Part shown: one piece after another, positions 25,815 through 33,939 of the stretch
Position numbering within the stretch: position 1 is the first letter of the stretch
How the letters are laid out: the number at the start of each line of letters is the position of its first letter
From: Streptomyces sp. Root431
Lineage (GTDB): Bacteria > Actinomycetota > Actinomycetes > Streptomycetales > Streptomycetaceae
DNA length: 64,000 bases
Reading direction: 5' to 3'
Assembly: GCF_001426585.1 (NCBI RefSeq)
Contig: NZ_LMEI01000010.1
Location: forward strand, 124,001-188,000
Position numbers and translations under genes: made by a program
The notes under the pieces: model-generated
Databases searched by the model: none
Seen by the model: only the letters and a program-made list of their open reading frames with translations
What the model was told of the DNA's origin: nothing

Positions 25815-26843
25815 GTGCTGCCGACCGGTCGTACCGCCGCGGATCCGGCCGAGGGCCAGGGCGTCGTGGTCCTTTCCGGCCGCGGGCTCGATCCACTCCT
25901 GACGCTCCGTCATCATCGTTACGCGGACGGCTGGTCGGGGTGTTCCGTGCGACGCGACAGTAGCCGCATTCTGCTGGTCCTTCCGTCGCGCGGCGGCATC
26001 GGGTTCGAGGTCGAAGGGCAGGCCCACACCCTGCGGCCGGGGCAGTCGCTGCGCATCCCGCCCGGTGCGGCGTACCGGACCAGGCATGCCCGGCCCCACG
26101 ACGCCTGCTGGACGCTCGCCATGGCCGCGCCGGTGGGCAGACAGCCCGTGACCGCGCTCACCGCCTTGGAGCGGGCCGTCGTCCTGCTCGCCTCCGCACC
26201 CGGGCCGCTCCTGCGCCGTACCTCGCGGGAGGCCGACGCCGCCCTGGGCCGGCTGCGGGTTCCCCGGCAGCCCGCGCACTGGCTGGCCGAGGGGCTGTGG
26301 GAGCACACCCTCGCCACGCTCGTCCTGCTGCTCGCCCGTGAGCACGCTACGGCGCTGTCGATCCCTCTCCGGGAGCCCCATCCCGCCGTCACGCGCGTGA
26401 TCGGCTGGATCGAGGACCACTTGGAGGAGCCCGTCGACGTCGCCCGGCTGACCCGGATCTCGGCGCTGTCGACGAGCCGGTTCTACGACCTCTTCACCAC
26501 GCAGGTGGGCACCAGCCCCAAGGACTACGTGCTGCGGCGGAAGACGGAGGTCGCGCGGGACTGGCTCCTGGCGGACCCCGCGGTGACCGTGACCGAGGTG
26601 GCCCACGCGCTGTCCTTCTCGACCTCCCAGCACTTCGCGACGGTCTTCCGGCGCTACCAGGGCACGTCGCCGTCCGGCGCACGGAGGTCCCCAAGTGGAA
26701 CACACGTACGACTCCGGGAGGCGCAGCTCGACGGGCCGGCCGGTGGTGAAACGGAACAGCGTGAAACACCGGCACACCACTCCATTCGCCAGGGCGGTAC
26801 TCCGGCACGCACCGGCTTCTCCGTACGTACGTCCGGTTGTTGA
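25815..26843 (+). CDS. AraC-family regulator
   Basis: A 342-residue regulator. The N-terminal part is a cupin-like sensor (RYADGWSGCSVRRDSSRILL, then FEVEGQAHTLRPGQSLRIPP and the CWTLAM strand). The AraC double helix-turn-helix is at about residues 195-290: VIGWIEDHLEEPVDVARLTR, SRFYDLFTTQVGTSPKDYV and the second helix-turn-helix VTEVAHALSFSTSQHFATVF. The ~45 residues after it are low-complexity. GTG 25815 has AAGGAGGAC just upstream. It is divergent from the PhyH gene and presumably controls it, sensing a small ligand that the enzyme oxidises. It is followed by about 140 bp without a gene before the small-peptide gene. Confidence 0.85.
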   Translation: MLPTGRTAADPAEGQGVVVLSGRGLDPLLTLRHHRYADGWSGCSVRRDSSRILLVLPSRGGIGFEVEGQAHTLRPGQSLRIPPGAAYRTRHARPHDACWTLAMAAPVGRQPVTALTALERAVVLLASAPGPLLRRTSREADAALGRLRVPRQPAHWLAEGLWEHTLATLVLLLAREHATALSIPLREPHPAVTRVIGWIEDHLEEPVDVARLTRISALSTSRFYDLFTTQVGTSPKDYVLRRKTEVARDWLLADPAVTVTEVAHALSFSTSQHFATVFRRYQGTSPSGARRSPSGTHVRLREAQLDGPAGGETEQRETPAHHSIRQGGTPARTGFSVRTSGC

Positions 26844-26987
26844 CATGCATCTTGTTGAGGCCGAGGCGTGTAGACGGCGCTCGGAGCGATGGTCAATAGT
26901 CGATTGGGCCAGAGGCGAACGGCAGTTCCGGACAACGGGACGCGGTGTTCTGGTTCCTTTCCTCGACAACGCAACGGGAGATTCGAC

Positions 26988-27149
26988 GTGCACTCTGAAA
27001 GGCTCGCCGGTGTCATCTGCGCAGTCATCGCCTGTGTCGTCCTCGCGTACTCCGGAGGACACGCCGACGAATCCGCTACCGGCAGCACCGCCGATACGGC
27101 GTCCACGGCCGTCGGCAAGGACCTCGGCGACGACACCGGCTGGGGATAG
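26988..27149 (+). CDS. Small secreted or membrane-anchored peptide, 53 residues
   Basis: A 53-residue predicted exported peptide. The GTG at 26988 is preceded at seven bases by GGGAG (26976-26980). Residues 1-6 are charged, then LAGVICAVIACVVLAYSGG forms a hydrophobic signal or anchor segment, and the remaining ~28 residues are acidic and Ser/Thr/Gly-rich, ending GDDTGWG. Cleavage after GGHA would release about 27 residues. It is not similar to a family I can name. It precedes the deacetylase gene in the same direction by about 80 bp. It could be a precursor peptide, a signalling peptide or a small membrane partner of the enzymes downstream. Confidence 0.55.
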   Translation: MHSERLAGVICAVIACVVLAYSGGHADESATGSTADTASTAVGKDLGDDTGWG

Positions 27150-27228
27150 GAAGCGAATGCACTCGCCGCGTCTAGGGTGTGACAGCGTTACGGAGAGTGG
27201 TCGAGCAGGCCTTGAGGTGGGAGCTGAG

Positions 27229-28260
27229 ATGTGGGCGGCTGGAATCTCGTGGGATGTCCTGGGGTACGAAGTCTCCTGTGTGCACGACGACGGCAGAGTG
27301 CTCCGCCCCGCGCGTTTCGCGGCGAATGAGGTGCCTCTTCTCGCCGTATATCTGAAAAGGATGTGCGGCGACCGGGTGATCGCCGTGGTCGACAGCACCA
27401 ACGGACTTCTCGACGGACCGCTGCGCAATGCGGGAATCCGCGTTTTCCGGGCCGATCCCTGGGACCTTCCGCAGCGCCCGGTCGCGGGTTCCGTCCCGGC
27501 GCACGCCCTCGCCCTGCGGGGGAGGGGGCGCGCCGGCGGGCTCGTCGAGACCGACACCGAGAACGGCACGCTGAAGGGCCGCTTCGACGAGCTGGACCGG
27601 GGCGTCGAGAGCAGTGCGGGGCGGGAGGCCGAGCTCACCCGCCGCGGCTACTGCCTCACCCGCGGCGACTCGGCCGCCCCCAGAGTGGCGCTGACCTTCG
27701 ACGACGGGCCGAGCGAGCCCTACACGGGCCAGGTCCTGGACGTCCTGCGCGACTACGGCGTGGCCGGCACGTTCTTCTGCGTCGGGCTGCACGCCAGTAC
27801 GGCCCCGGGGGCGCTCGCCCGGATCCGGGAGGAGGGACACGCGGTCGGCAACCACACCTGGTCGCATCCGTTCCTGCCCGATCTCACCCACGACGAGATG
27901 TTGTTCCAACTGGACGCCACCAACAAGTCCATCGCCGAGGTGACGGGTGAGGCCCCCACGCTCATTCGCCCCCCTTACGGTTCCCGTACTCCGGAGACAT
28001 TGCGCTGGACCGCGGACCACGACATGACCACGGTGCTGTGGGACAGGGATTCCTGGGACTGGGCCGTGCCCGGCCCGGAAACCATCGTGGAAAACGCGCT
28101 GGACGGCATCTCCAACGGCTCGATCGTGCTCATGCACGACGGCGGAGGTGACCGTTCGCAGACGATCGCGGCACTTCCCGTGATCATCGAGTCGCTGCTG
28201 GCGGACGGATTCCAGCTGGTGACCGTCGACCGGTTGCGCGGCAGCCTGCTGCAGAGCTGA
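27229..28260 (+). CDS. NodB polysaccharide deacetylase with IS110-like N-terminal domain
   Basis: A 343-residue protein. The C-terminal ~200 residues are a carbohydrate esterase 4 domain with all five motifs: TFDDGP (Asp158/159), HTWSH (His209, His213), RPPYGS (from Arg247), the DRDSWDW motif, and LMHDGGG (His303). These bind the metal and catalyse removal of N-acetyl groups. The first ~110 residues resemble the RNase H-like N-terminus of IS110 transposases: GISWDVLGYEVSCVHDDGRVL, VIAVVDSTNGLLDGPLRNAG and FRADPW align with GIDxxKD, VEPTG and VNP patterns, but the first acidic residue is Ser and the second is shifted. Start ATG 27229 is internal to a longer open frame and its ribosome binding site is moderate (GTGGGAGC). 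It is not secreted, so it would act on a cytosolic sugar or nucleotide sugar. Confidence 0.7.
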   Translation: MWAAGISWDVLGYEVSCVHDDGRVLRPARFAANEVPLLAVYLKRMCGDRVIAVVDSTNGLLDGPLRNAGIRVFRADPWDLPQRPVAGSVPAHALALRGRGRAGGLVETDTENGTLKGRFDELDRGVESSAGREAELTRRGYCLTRGDSAAPRVALTFDDGPSEPYTGQVLDVLRDYGVAGTFFCVGLHASTAPGALARIREEGHAVGNHTWSHPFLPDLTHDEMLFQLDATNKSIAEVTGEAPTLIRPPYGSRTPETLRWTADHDMTTVLWDRDSWDWAVPGPETIVENALDGISNGSIVLMHDGGGDRSQTIAALPVIIESLLADGFQLVTVDRLRGSLLQS

Positions 28261-28278
28261 AGAAAAGGACTGGGAAAG

Positions 28279-29517
28279 ATGCCTGCCCCACCCGAAATAC
28301 GTCTCAGTGTCGTCGTCATGCACCACCCCTCGCGTTCCGCCGAATTACCGGAACTGCTTTCCCGGCTGGCCGGTCTCCGGCCGCGTGTCGTGTGCGATCC
28401 CGACCCGTCCGGCCCGCCGAGCCCTTTGCGTACGGCGAAACTCGCCTGGGCCGCCATCGAGCCCGGAGCCACCCATCACGTCGTATTCCAGGACGACATC
28501 CACCCGATTGTGGAGATAGCCGAAGACCTGCTCGCCGCGGTGGCGGCACGGCCGGACCACGGAATATCGCTCTACGTCAACTGGAACAGTCCTCAGAATT
28601 CCTACCTCGTCCGCAGAAGCGCCGCCCTCGGCTCTCCCTGGGCCCCCCTCTCGCCCAGGGAGTACACCCCGACCCTCGGCCTGGTGCTGCCGGCCGGCGC
28701 CGCCGCCGAACTGGCCGCGTACCTGAGCACCCTTCCCGACCACCTGCGCGACGACGACGAGATGGTCACCCTGTTCTGCCGCGGGGCCGGCATCCCGGTC
28801 GTCGCCGCGGTGCCCCACCTCCTGGACCACGGCGGCGACCGGAGCCTCGCGGGCAACGACAGCCACGGCTCCCGGCACGCCACGGTCTTCGGTACGGAGC
28901 GGAGCCACGGCAGGGACCACTGGACGCCGGAGGCCACGGCTGCCGAGCTCCACGCGCGGCAGCCGGGCTCCGGACCGGGCCCGCACTACACCGTCGAGCT
29001 GACGGACTCGACCTGCCGCATCCGCTTCGTCCTCCCCGGGGGCGAGGAACCGGTCGAGCACCCGCTGGGCTGGTACTGGCACGACTGGTGCGCGCTGCTC
29101 GGCGTCGACCGGGACCGCGTCGTCGACTCCTGGCGCGCGGCGGTCTCCCCGCCGTCACCCCTCCCCGGCGCCGGCGCTTTCGCCCCGTCGGGCGACCACG
29201 CCGCCCTGGGCCTGGAGCTGTGGGCCGCCTGCTACCTGCTGGGCGCCGACGCGGCGGGACTCGCGGACGGCCGGGGCCGGGTCCGAGGCCCGGAGAGCCC
29301 GGCTGTCCACGCCACCGCCGACCTGGCCCGTAAAGCGATCGGTTCATGGGTCGCCTCGGGGCTCGGCGTCCGCGACCACGAGCTCGTCGGCGCCGTGGAA
29401 CGACGCGGCCTCGTCGAGCTCGGCACGGCGGCGCTCGACCGGGGATGGCGCGACCGCGCGGCAGGCCCCGGACGACGGCCCGGCACGAGGTCCGGACTGG
29501 AGCAGGTCCATGCGTGA
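28279..29517 (+). CDS. GT-A-like glycosyltransferase, paralogue A
   Basis: A 412-residue protein, one of three related proteins in this region (others at 43194 and 44252). The N-terminal ~210 residues look like a GT-A fold: first strand LSVVVMHHPSR, metal-binding-like VFQDDIHP (Asp72/Asp73), ISLYVNWNSPQ, the acidic DDDEMVTLFC segment, and the product-site VPHLLDHGGD. GT25/GT2-like families share this pattern. The C-terminal ~170 residues form a separate helical domain with GWYWHDWCALLGV and LELWAACYLLG. Codon 23 is TTA (28345-28347). It begins 18 bp after the deacetylase and overlaps the next gene by 8 bp. Enzymatic transfer is inferred; donor and acceptor are unknown. Confidence 0.6.
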   Translation: MPAPPEIRLSVVVMHHPSRSAELPELLSRLAGLRPRVVCDPDPSGPPSPLRTAKLAWAAIEPGATHHVVFQDDIHPIVEIAEDLLAAVAARPDHGISLYVNWNSPQNSYLVRRSAALGSPWAPLSPREYTPTLGLVLPAGAAAELAAYLSTLPDHLRDDDEMVTLFCRGAGIPVVAAVPHLLDHGGDRSLAGNDSHGSRHATVFGTERSHGRDHWTPEATAAELHARQPGSGPGPHYTVELTDSTCRIRFVLPGGEEPVEHPLGWYWHDWCALLGVDRDRVVDSWRAAVSPPSPLPGAGAFAPSGDHAALGLELWAACYLLGADAAGLADGRGRVRGPESPAVHATADLARKAIGSWVASGLGVRDHELVGAVERRGLVELGTAALDRGWRDRAAGPGRRPGTRSGLEQVHA

Positions 29518-30169
29518 ACCGGCGCTCGCGCTCCCGCAGCGCGCGGCGATCGAGCGGATGGCACGGCGGGAGGCGGCCGCCCAGCTGCTGCCCTCCCCGG
29601 ACGCCACGGTCGTCACGGTCGACGTGCGGGAGTGCCCGACCTGCGGCGGCGGTGAGGAGGCCGTACGCGCCTCCCCGTTGGCCGTGCAGCCGGGCCTCGC
29701 CGTCTTCGGGGACGTACCGGACCCGGCCTCCGAGGAAGGGCCCGTCGTCACCGTCCTGGGCTGCGAGATCCTCACGCCCCGCGCCCTGCTGCCCGCGATC
29801 GTGCTCCGTCACCACGACGGATCCCCGGCCGTGTGGCGGACCCGTGCGGTCGCCTGGGCACAGTCGGCCAATCCGGGGGTCGACCGGCACAGCGACGTCG
29901 AGCAGCTCATCGTCGAACTCGCCGACGAGGAGGCCGAGTCGGACGCCTCCCTCGTCCCCGGGGGCGGCCACCGACTGCCGCCCCGGACCTCGCCGCGGGC
30001 GCTGGTCCTCCCCGCGTCGACCCGGTTGAACCCGGCCGCCGTGGGCCTGCGGGAGAGCGTCCCGCCGGCCGCCCGCTTCCTCTCCCCGCACCTGGACGGG
30101 CCCCAGGCACAGCTCTACGAGAAGGCCTACCGCGGCTCTCTTCTGCGCACGGTCGCCGCCCACCTGTGA
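29510..30169 (+). CDS. Unknown protein with a CxxC pair
   Basis: A 219-residue protein I do not recognise. The start ATG overlaps the 3' end of the gene at 28279 by 8 bp, so translation is likely coupled. Near the N-terminus the strand VVTVDVRECPTCGGGE carries one Cys-x-x-Cys pair, which alone is not a full zinc site. Two further hydrophobic strands occur (GLAVFGDV, VVTVLGCEILTPRALLPAIVL). The middle contains HSDVEQLIVELADEEAES, probably helical. There is no signal peptide. It could be a small enzyme partner or scaffold in the pathway. It is followed by about 70 bp before a HAD phosphatase gene. Confidence 0.6.
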   Translation: MREPALALPQRAAIERMARREAAAQLLPSPDATVVTVDVRECPTCGGGEEAVRASPLAVQPGLAVFGDVPDPASEEGPVVTVLGCEILTPRALLPAIVLRHHDGSPAVWRTRAVAWAQSANPGVDRHSDVEQLIVELADEEAESDASLVPGGGHRLPPRTSPRALVLPASTRLNPAAVGLRESVPPAARFLSPHLDGPQAQLYEKAYRGSLLRTVAAHL

Positions 30170-30241
30170 CCGCCCACCCGTGACCGCCACCGGCGATCAG
30201 GCACTTCGGCGATCAGGCACATCCCCTACCGAGGAGTTCCG

Positions 30242-30967
30242 ATGCACCCGTCTTCCCGGTCTTCCTGGACCGGCAGCGCCATCCTCTTCGACCTGGACGG
30301 AACGCTGGTCGAATCCATGAGCACCATCGAACGGCACACCCGGCTCTGGGCGCTGCGTCACGGCCTGGACCCCGACCACACGCTGGAAGTCTGGCACGGG
30401 CGCCGTGACAGCGACGTCATCGCCGACTTCGTACCACCCGACCGGGTCGAGGCGGAGCTCCAGTGGATGCGGGACCTGTCGTGCCGCGACGTCACCGGGA
30501 TCGCCGCCGCGCCGGGCAGCCGGGAGCTCGTCGCCGCGCTGCCCGCGGACGCCTGGGGCATCGTGACGTCCGGCGAGCGCGAGGTGGCCCTGTGCCGGTT
30601 GGCCGCCGCGGGGATTCCGGAGCCCCGGGTCCTGGTGTCGGCGGACGACGTCGTGAACGGCAAGCCGCACCCCGAGGGATTCCTCAAGGCCGCGGCGGCG
30701 CTGGGTGTCGACCCCGCGACGTGCCTGGTCTTCGAGGACGCGATGGCGGGCGTGGAGGGTGCGCGCGCCGCCGGCATGGAGGCGATCATGCTGGGCGACG
30801 CGGCGACGTCCGGTGCCGGCGTGCGGTACCTGTCCGGCTTCAAGAAGGTGCGTGCGTCCGTGGCTCCGGAGACGGTGCGTGCGTCCGTGGCTCCGGAGAC
30901 GGTGCGTGCGTCCGTGGCTCCCGAGCCCGGGACGCCGAGCCGCCTGCTGCTGCGCTTCACGGCCTGA
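30242..30967 (+). CDS. HAD-family sugar phosphatase-like, with C-terminal repeat
   Basis: A 241-residue haloacid dehalogenase-type phosphatase. Motif I LFDLDGTLVES gives the nucleophile and acid/base Asp pair, motif II is the Ser of GIVTSGE, motif III the Lys in VNGKPHPEG, motif IV the acidic pair in VFEDAMAGVEGARAAG. The layout matches small-sugar phosphatases such as glycerol-1-phosphatase or 2-deoxyglucose-6-phosphatase. The C-terminal ~35 residues include three copies of VRASVAPET, coded by a 27-bp tandem repeat, and seem unrelated to the fold. ATG 30242 is preceded by GAGGAG. In this pathway it would dephosphorylate a sugar phosphate intermediate. Confidence 0.85.
   Translation: MHPSSRSSWTGSAILFDLDGTLVESMSTIERHTRLWALRHGLDPDHTLEVWHGRRDSDVIADFVPPDRVEAELQWMRDLSCRDVTGIAAAPGSRELVAALPADAWGIVTSGEREVALCRLAAAGIPEPRVLVSADDVVNGKPHPEGFLKAAAALGVDPATCLVFEDAMAGVEGARAAGMEAIMLGDAATSGAGVRYLSGFKKVRASVAPETVRASVAPETVRASVAPEPGTPSRLLLRFTA
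30848..30928 (+). repeat. 27-bp tandem repeat, three copies
   Basis: Units at 30848-30874, 30875-30901 (identical) and 30902-30928 (variant 3' end) each encode the nonapeptide VRASVAPET or a close variant at the C-terminus of the HAD protein. The frame is kept. It is probably a recent slippage expansion. Confidence 0.9.
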
Positions 30968-30974
30968 GCCGGCC

Positions 30975-32219
30975 GTGGACCTCACCCCCACCGCCCCGGT
31001 CGACCCGCGGTCACGGCTCGGCGGAGCGTACCGGGCCACCGCCGTGACCTTCTTCCTCAACGGCCTTCTGCTGTCGACCTGGTTGATCCGGATTCCCTCC
31101 ATCAAGGAGGCGACCGGGCTCGGCACCGGAGCGTTCGGCACGGTGCTGATCACCCCCGTGATCGTCTCCCTGCTGTCCATGCAGTTCGCCGGCCGCCTGC
31201 TGGCCCGCACGAGCAGCCGGACCTTCGTCCGGGTCAGCGTGGTGGCGACGGCCGTCGCCCTCGTGGCGACCTCCCTCGCGCACACCGGGCTGCAACTCGC
31301 CCTGGCACTTGCGCTCTTCGGGTTCTTCGACGGCCTGCTGTTCGTGGCCTCGAACGTGCAGGGCGTGGCGGTGGAGCGGCTCACGGGCAGGCCCTGCCTG
31401 AACTCGTTCCACGCCGCGTGGAGCATCGGCAACCTGTCCGGGGCGCTGATCGGCAGCGCGTTCGCCTGGTTCGGAGCGGGTACGACGACGCAGTTCGTCC
31501 TCGTGGCGCTGCTGGCCATGTGGGCGTCCGGCGGTCTGCTGCGCCCGCTGCTGCCGCCGGCCGAGGCGCCCGCGCCCGGCCCGGAGGCGGCGCCCGGGTC
31601 GGGCGGGTGGCGCGGGGGCTGGAACGGCCGGGTACTGCTGCTCGGACTGCTCGGGCTGTGCTGTCTGGTGGCACAGGGGGCCCTGGAGGACTGGGGAGCC
31701 GTCTACCTCCGTGAGGAGCGCGGCGCCTCGACCTTCCTGGCCATGGCCGGTCTCGTGGCCTTCAGCGTCACGCTCGTCGCGGGCCGTCTGATCGGCGACC
31801 GGCTGCGCGAGAGGTACGACGACGGGGCGCTGCTGCGGGCGTTCGCGCTGCTCGCGGCGGCCGGCCTCGGTCTCTCGCTGGTGAGCTCCGCGTACGGCGT
31901 GGCCCTCGCGGGATACGCCCTCTTCGGTGCCGGGCTCTCCGTACTCGATCCGATCGTCTCCAGCGCGGCGGGCCACGCGGCGGCCGACGACCGCGAGGAG
32001 ACCATCGCCTCCGCCGTCGCGCACGTGGCGACGCTCAGCCACACCGGGCTCCTGCTGGGGCCGCCGGCGATCGGCTGGCTCGCCCACGGGGTGGGCCTGA
32101 CCCGGGCCCTGGTCCTCCCGGCGCTTCTCGTCCTGGTCGTGGCGGCGGCGGCCCCCGCCGTCTTCCGGGCCCTGAGGAACAGCGCACCCACCAAAGGACA
32201 CATCTCAGCCGAAAGGTAA
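30975..32219 (+). CDS. MFS transporter 1 of the accessory cluster
   Basis: A 414-residue, 12-helix major facilitator protein. GTG 30975 starts VDLTPTAPVDPRSRLGG, directly before helix 1 (TAVTFFLNGLLLSTWLI). The loop IPSIKEATGLGTGAFGTVLI and the helix 5 AAWSIGNLSGALIGSAFAW resemble YbjJ/DHA-type MFS proteins related to sugar efflux. It is eight bases after the HAD gene and four before the PhyH gene, so all are one transcript. A pathway context suggests export of the product or intermediates; import is possible. A second MFS gene lies at 41916. Confidence 0.85.
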   Translation: MDLTPTAPVDPRSRLGGAYRATAVTFFLNGLLLSTWLIRIPSIKEATGLGTGAFGTVLITPVIVSLLSMQFAGRLLARTSSRTFVRVSVVATAVALVATSLAHTGLQLALALALFGFFDGLLFVASNVQGVAVERLTGRPCLNSFHAAWSIGNLSGALIGSAFAWFGAGTTTQFVLVALLAMWASGGLLRPLLPPAEAPAPGPEAAPGSGGWRGGWNGRVLLLGLLGLCCLVAQGALEDWGAVYLREERGASTFLAMAGLVAFSVTLVAGRLIGDRLRERYDDGALLRAFALLAAAGLGLSLVSSAYGVALAGYALFGAGLSVLDPIVSSAAGHAAADDREETIASAVAHVATLSHTGLLLGPPAIGWLAHGVGLTRALVLPALLVLVVAAAAPAVFRALRNSAPTKGHISAER

Positions 32220-32222
32220 CCG

Positions 32223-33113
32223 GTGACCAGTCTGCCGACCAGTCTGCGGAACACCCCCCTCACCTCCGACGAGATCGCACGGTTCCACAAGGACGGGTAT
32301 CTCCACCCCAACCCCGTCCTGTCGCAGGACCGGATCGACATGGTCCTCCAGGCCGTCGACGAGCACCGCGCGGGCCTCTTCGAGTCGAAGACGTTCGAGC
32401 TCACCGATCCGGTCGCGATCCGCCGCAGCCAGGGCGAGCAGGGGCAGGACGTCTTCGAGTACGAGAGCAACGAAGGGACCGTCGGGCACACCTTCTCGTT
32501 CCTGTTCAACATGCGCCTTCGCGACGAGCGCATCCGCGACCTCGCCGCCGACCCGGTGATCGCCGGCATGGCACGCCAGCTCCTGGACGCCGACGAGGTC
32601 GTGATCATGGAGGACAACGTCGTCGTCAAGGAACCGGGGTCGAAGCTGCTGCCCTTCCACCAGGACTACTCCTACTGGCCGTTGGCGACGCCCGACGCGG
32701 TGACGGTCTTCATCGCCCTGGACCGGATCACCATCGACAACGGCGCCATGATGGTCGTCCCCGGCTCACAGAACGCCGGCGAGCGGCTTCCCGTGTCGTT
32801 CGGCGAGGTCGAGTCGTACATGAAGGACGAGCGGCCGGGCGTGCCCGAGGTGCCGGCCGACCCGGAGGCCGAGGGGCACCCGGTCTCGTACATCGAGCTC
32901 CAGCCGGGCGAGTGCTCCATCCACAGCTCGATGGTGTGGCACGGATCGACGCCGAACACGACGCCGAACCGGCGGCAGGCGCTGATCCTGCGCTACGTGA
33001 AGGCCGGGACGATCTGGCTCGGCAACGAGCGCTTCCCGTACGACGAGGTGCAGTGCGCCGTCGGCGACCCCATCGGCGGACCGGTCTTCCCGGTCGTGCC
33101 GACGGCCTTCTAG
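32223..33113 (+). CDS. Phytanoyl-CoA dioxygenase family (Fe/2OG) enzyme 2
   Basis: A 296-residue PhyH-type oxygenase. The start LTSDEIARFHKDGYLHPN is typical. The facial triad is LPFHQDYSYW (His, Asp) and the distal His in SMVWHGSTPN, with Arg in NRRQALILRY for 2-oxoglutarate. It has longer loops than the enzyme at 24993 and about 25% identity by eye, so the two are not recent duplicates. The GTG start at 32223 is three bases after the MFS stop. It likely hydroxylates or desaturates a sugar-, cyclitol- or amino-acid-like intermediate. Related enzymes in actinomycete clusters act in nucleoside, cyclitol and amino-acid antibiotic pathways. Confidence 0.85.
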   Translation: MTSLPTSLRNTPLTSDEIARFHKDGYLHPNPVLSQDRIDMVLQAVDEHRAGLFESKTFELTDPVAIRRSQGEQGQDVFEYESNEGTVGHTFSFLFNMRLRDERIRDLAADPVIAGMARQLLDADEVVIMEDNVVVKEPGSKLLPFHQDYSYWPLATPDAVTVFIALDRITIDNGAMMVVPGSQNAGERLPVSFGEVESYMKDERPGVPEVPADPEAEGHPVSYIELQPGECSIHSSMVWHGSTPNTTPNRRQALILRYVKAGTIWLGNERFPYDEVQCAVGDPIGGPVFPVVPTAF

Positions 33114-33249
33114 GGCCCGGTGGTACGGCGGTCCCGTCGGCCCCGCACGGCGCTTCCGCCGCCCCTCGCGGCGCCGGGTCCCGTCCCGCGGGCCGGCGCC
33201 GCACCGGGGCGGCCCCTTCCCCGATCCGCACCAACCGAACGGAGGCGTG

Positions 33250-33939
33250 ATGGAATCTCCGCGCATTCCCCAGCCGAAGATCATTCTCGAAGGTACGCAT
33301 CTGACGCGTAAGACCGACATCGCCTTCGCGCTGGCGGAGCACCCCCGGATCATCGGCGAGCGCAAGCATCGTTGGCACATCCCGCTGGTCTCCTCGGAGT
33401 GGGACACCTTCTCGGACGAACAGCCGACGAAGGCGAACCCCGGGCGCAGCATGATCGAGTACGAGCCCTACCAGGAGGCGCGGGCGCTGGAGGCGTTCCA
33501 CACGTACACCCGGCTCTTCGAGCTCCAGCGGGACTACTACTGGATCGTCGACCGCTTCCACATCTCCACGCTGTCCCACCAGTGGACGGAGCGGGGCCGG
33601 GAGGTCGACTTCGACTGGCTGGAGGAACGGCTCCTCGCCCTCGGCTTCCACCTGGTGCTGTGCAGCAGGCGCCCGGAGACCTTCGAGCGAGCCAGGGCCG
33701 AACGCCTCGTCTACTCGGAGAACCCGCGGCGCTACGACGACCTCCAGGTCTTCGTCGACGAACAGGACACGATGCGCCGGTTCTTCGAGAAGTCGCGCCT
33801 TCCGAAACTGGAGATCGACGTCTCGGACCACGACGAGCACCGGGCGGCCGATGGAATTCTCGACTGGGTCGAATCGACCGGCGGATTCTGGCGACCGGAA
33901 GACGACGACATCAACGACAAGGCTAGGGGAGCGCGTTGA
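33250..33939 (+). CDS. P-loop kinase-like protein with altered Walker A
   Basis: A 229-residue protein similar in layout to thymidylate/nucleotide kinases. The expected Walker A appears at residues 14-22 as EGTHLTRKT: the final Lys-Thr is present but the preceding Gly is Arg. WIVDRFHISTLSHQ corresponds to the DRF(H/Y) substrate motif of dTMP kinases, and LGFHLVLCSRRPETFERARAER to the late strand and Arg-rich lid. It may phosphorylate a sugar or nucleoside, or be a regulatory relative. Start ATG 33250 follows GGAGGCGTG. The stop overlaps the start of the methyltransferase gene by 4 bp (TTGA). Confidence 0.6.
   Translation: MESPRIPQPKIILEGTHLTRKTDIAFALAEHPRIIGERKHRWHIPLVSSEWDTFSDEQPTKANPGRSMIEYEPYQEARALEAFHTYTRLFELQRDYYWIVDRFHISTLSHQWTERGREVDFDWLEERLLALGFHLVLCSRRPETFERARAERLVYSENPRRYDDLQVFVDEQDTMRRFFEKSRLPKLEIDVSDHDEHRAADGILDWVESTGGFWRPEDDDINDKARGAR

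Noticed and set aside
27229..27560. The IS110-like segment as a transposase remnant or insertion sequence.
   Set aside because: It is in frame with an intact deacetylase, has no terminal repeats and no second half of the transposase.
25734..27638. Upstream extension of the PhyH gene at 24993 into an 881-codon protein.
   Set aside because: The extension runs opposite the AraC gene, the small peptide and the deacetylase; the ATG at 25733 begins the family N-terminus.
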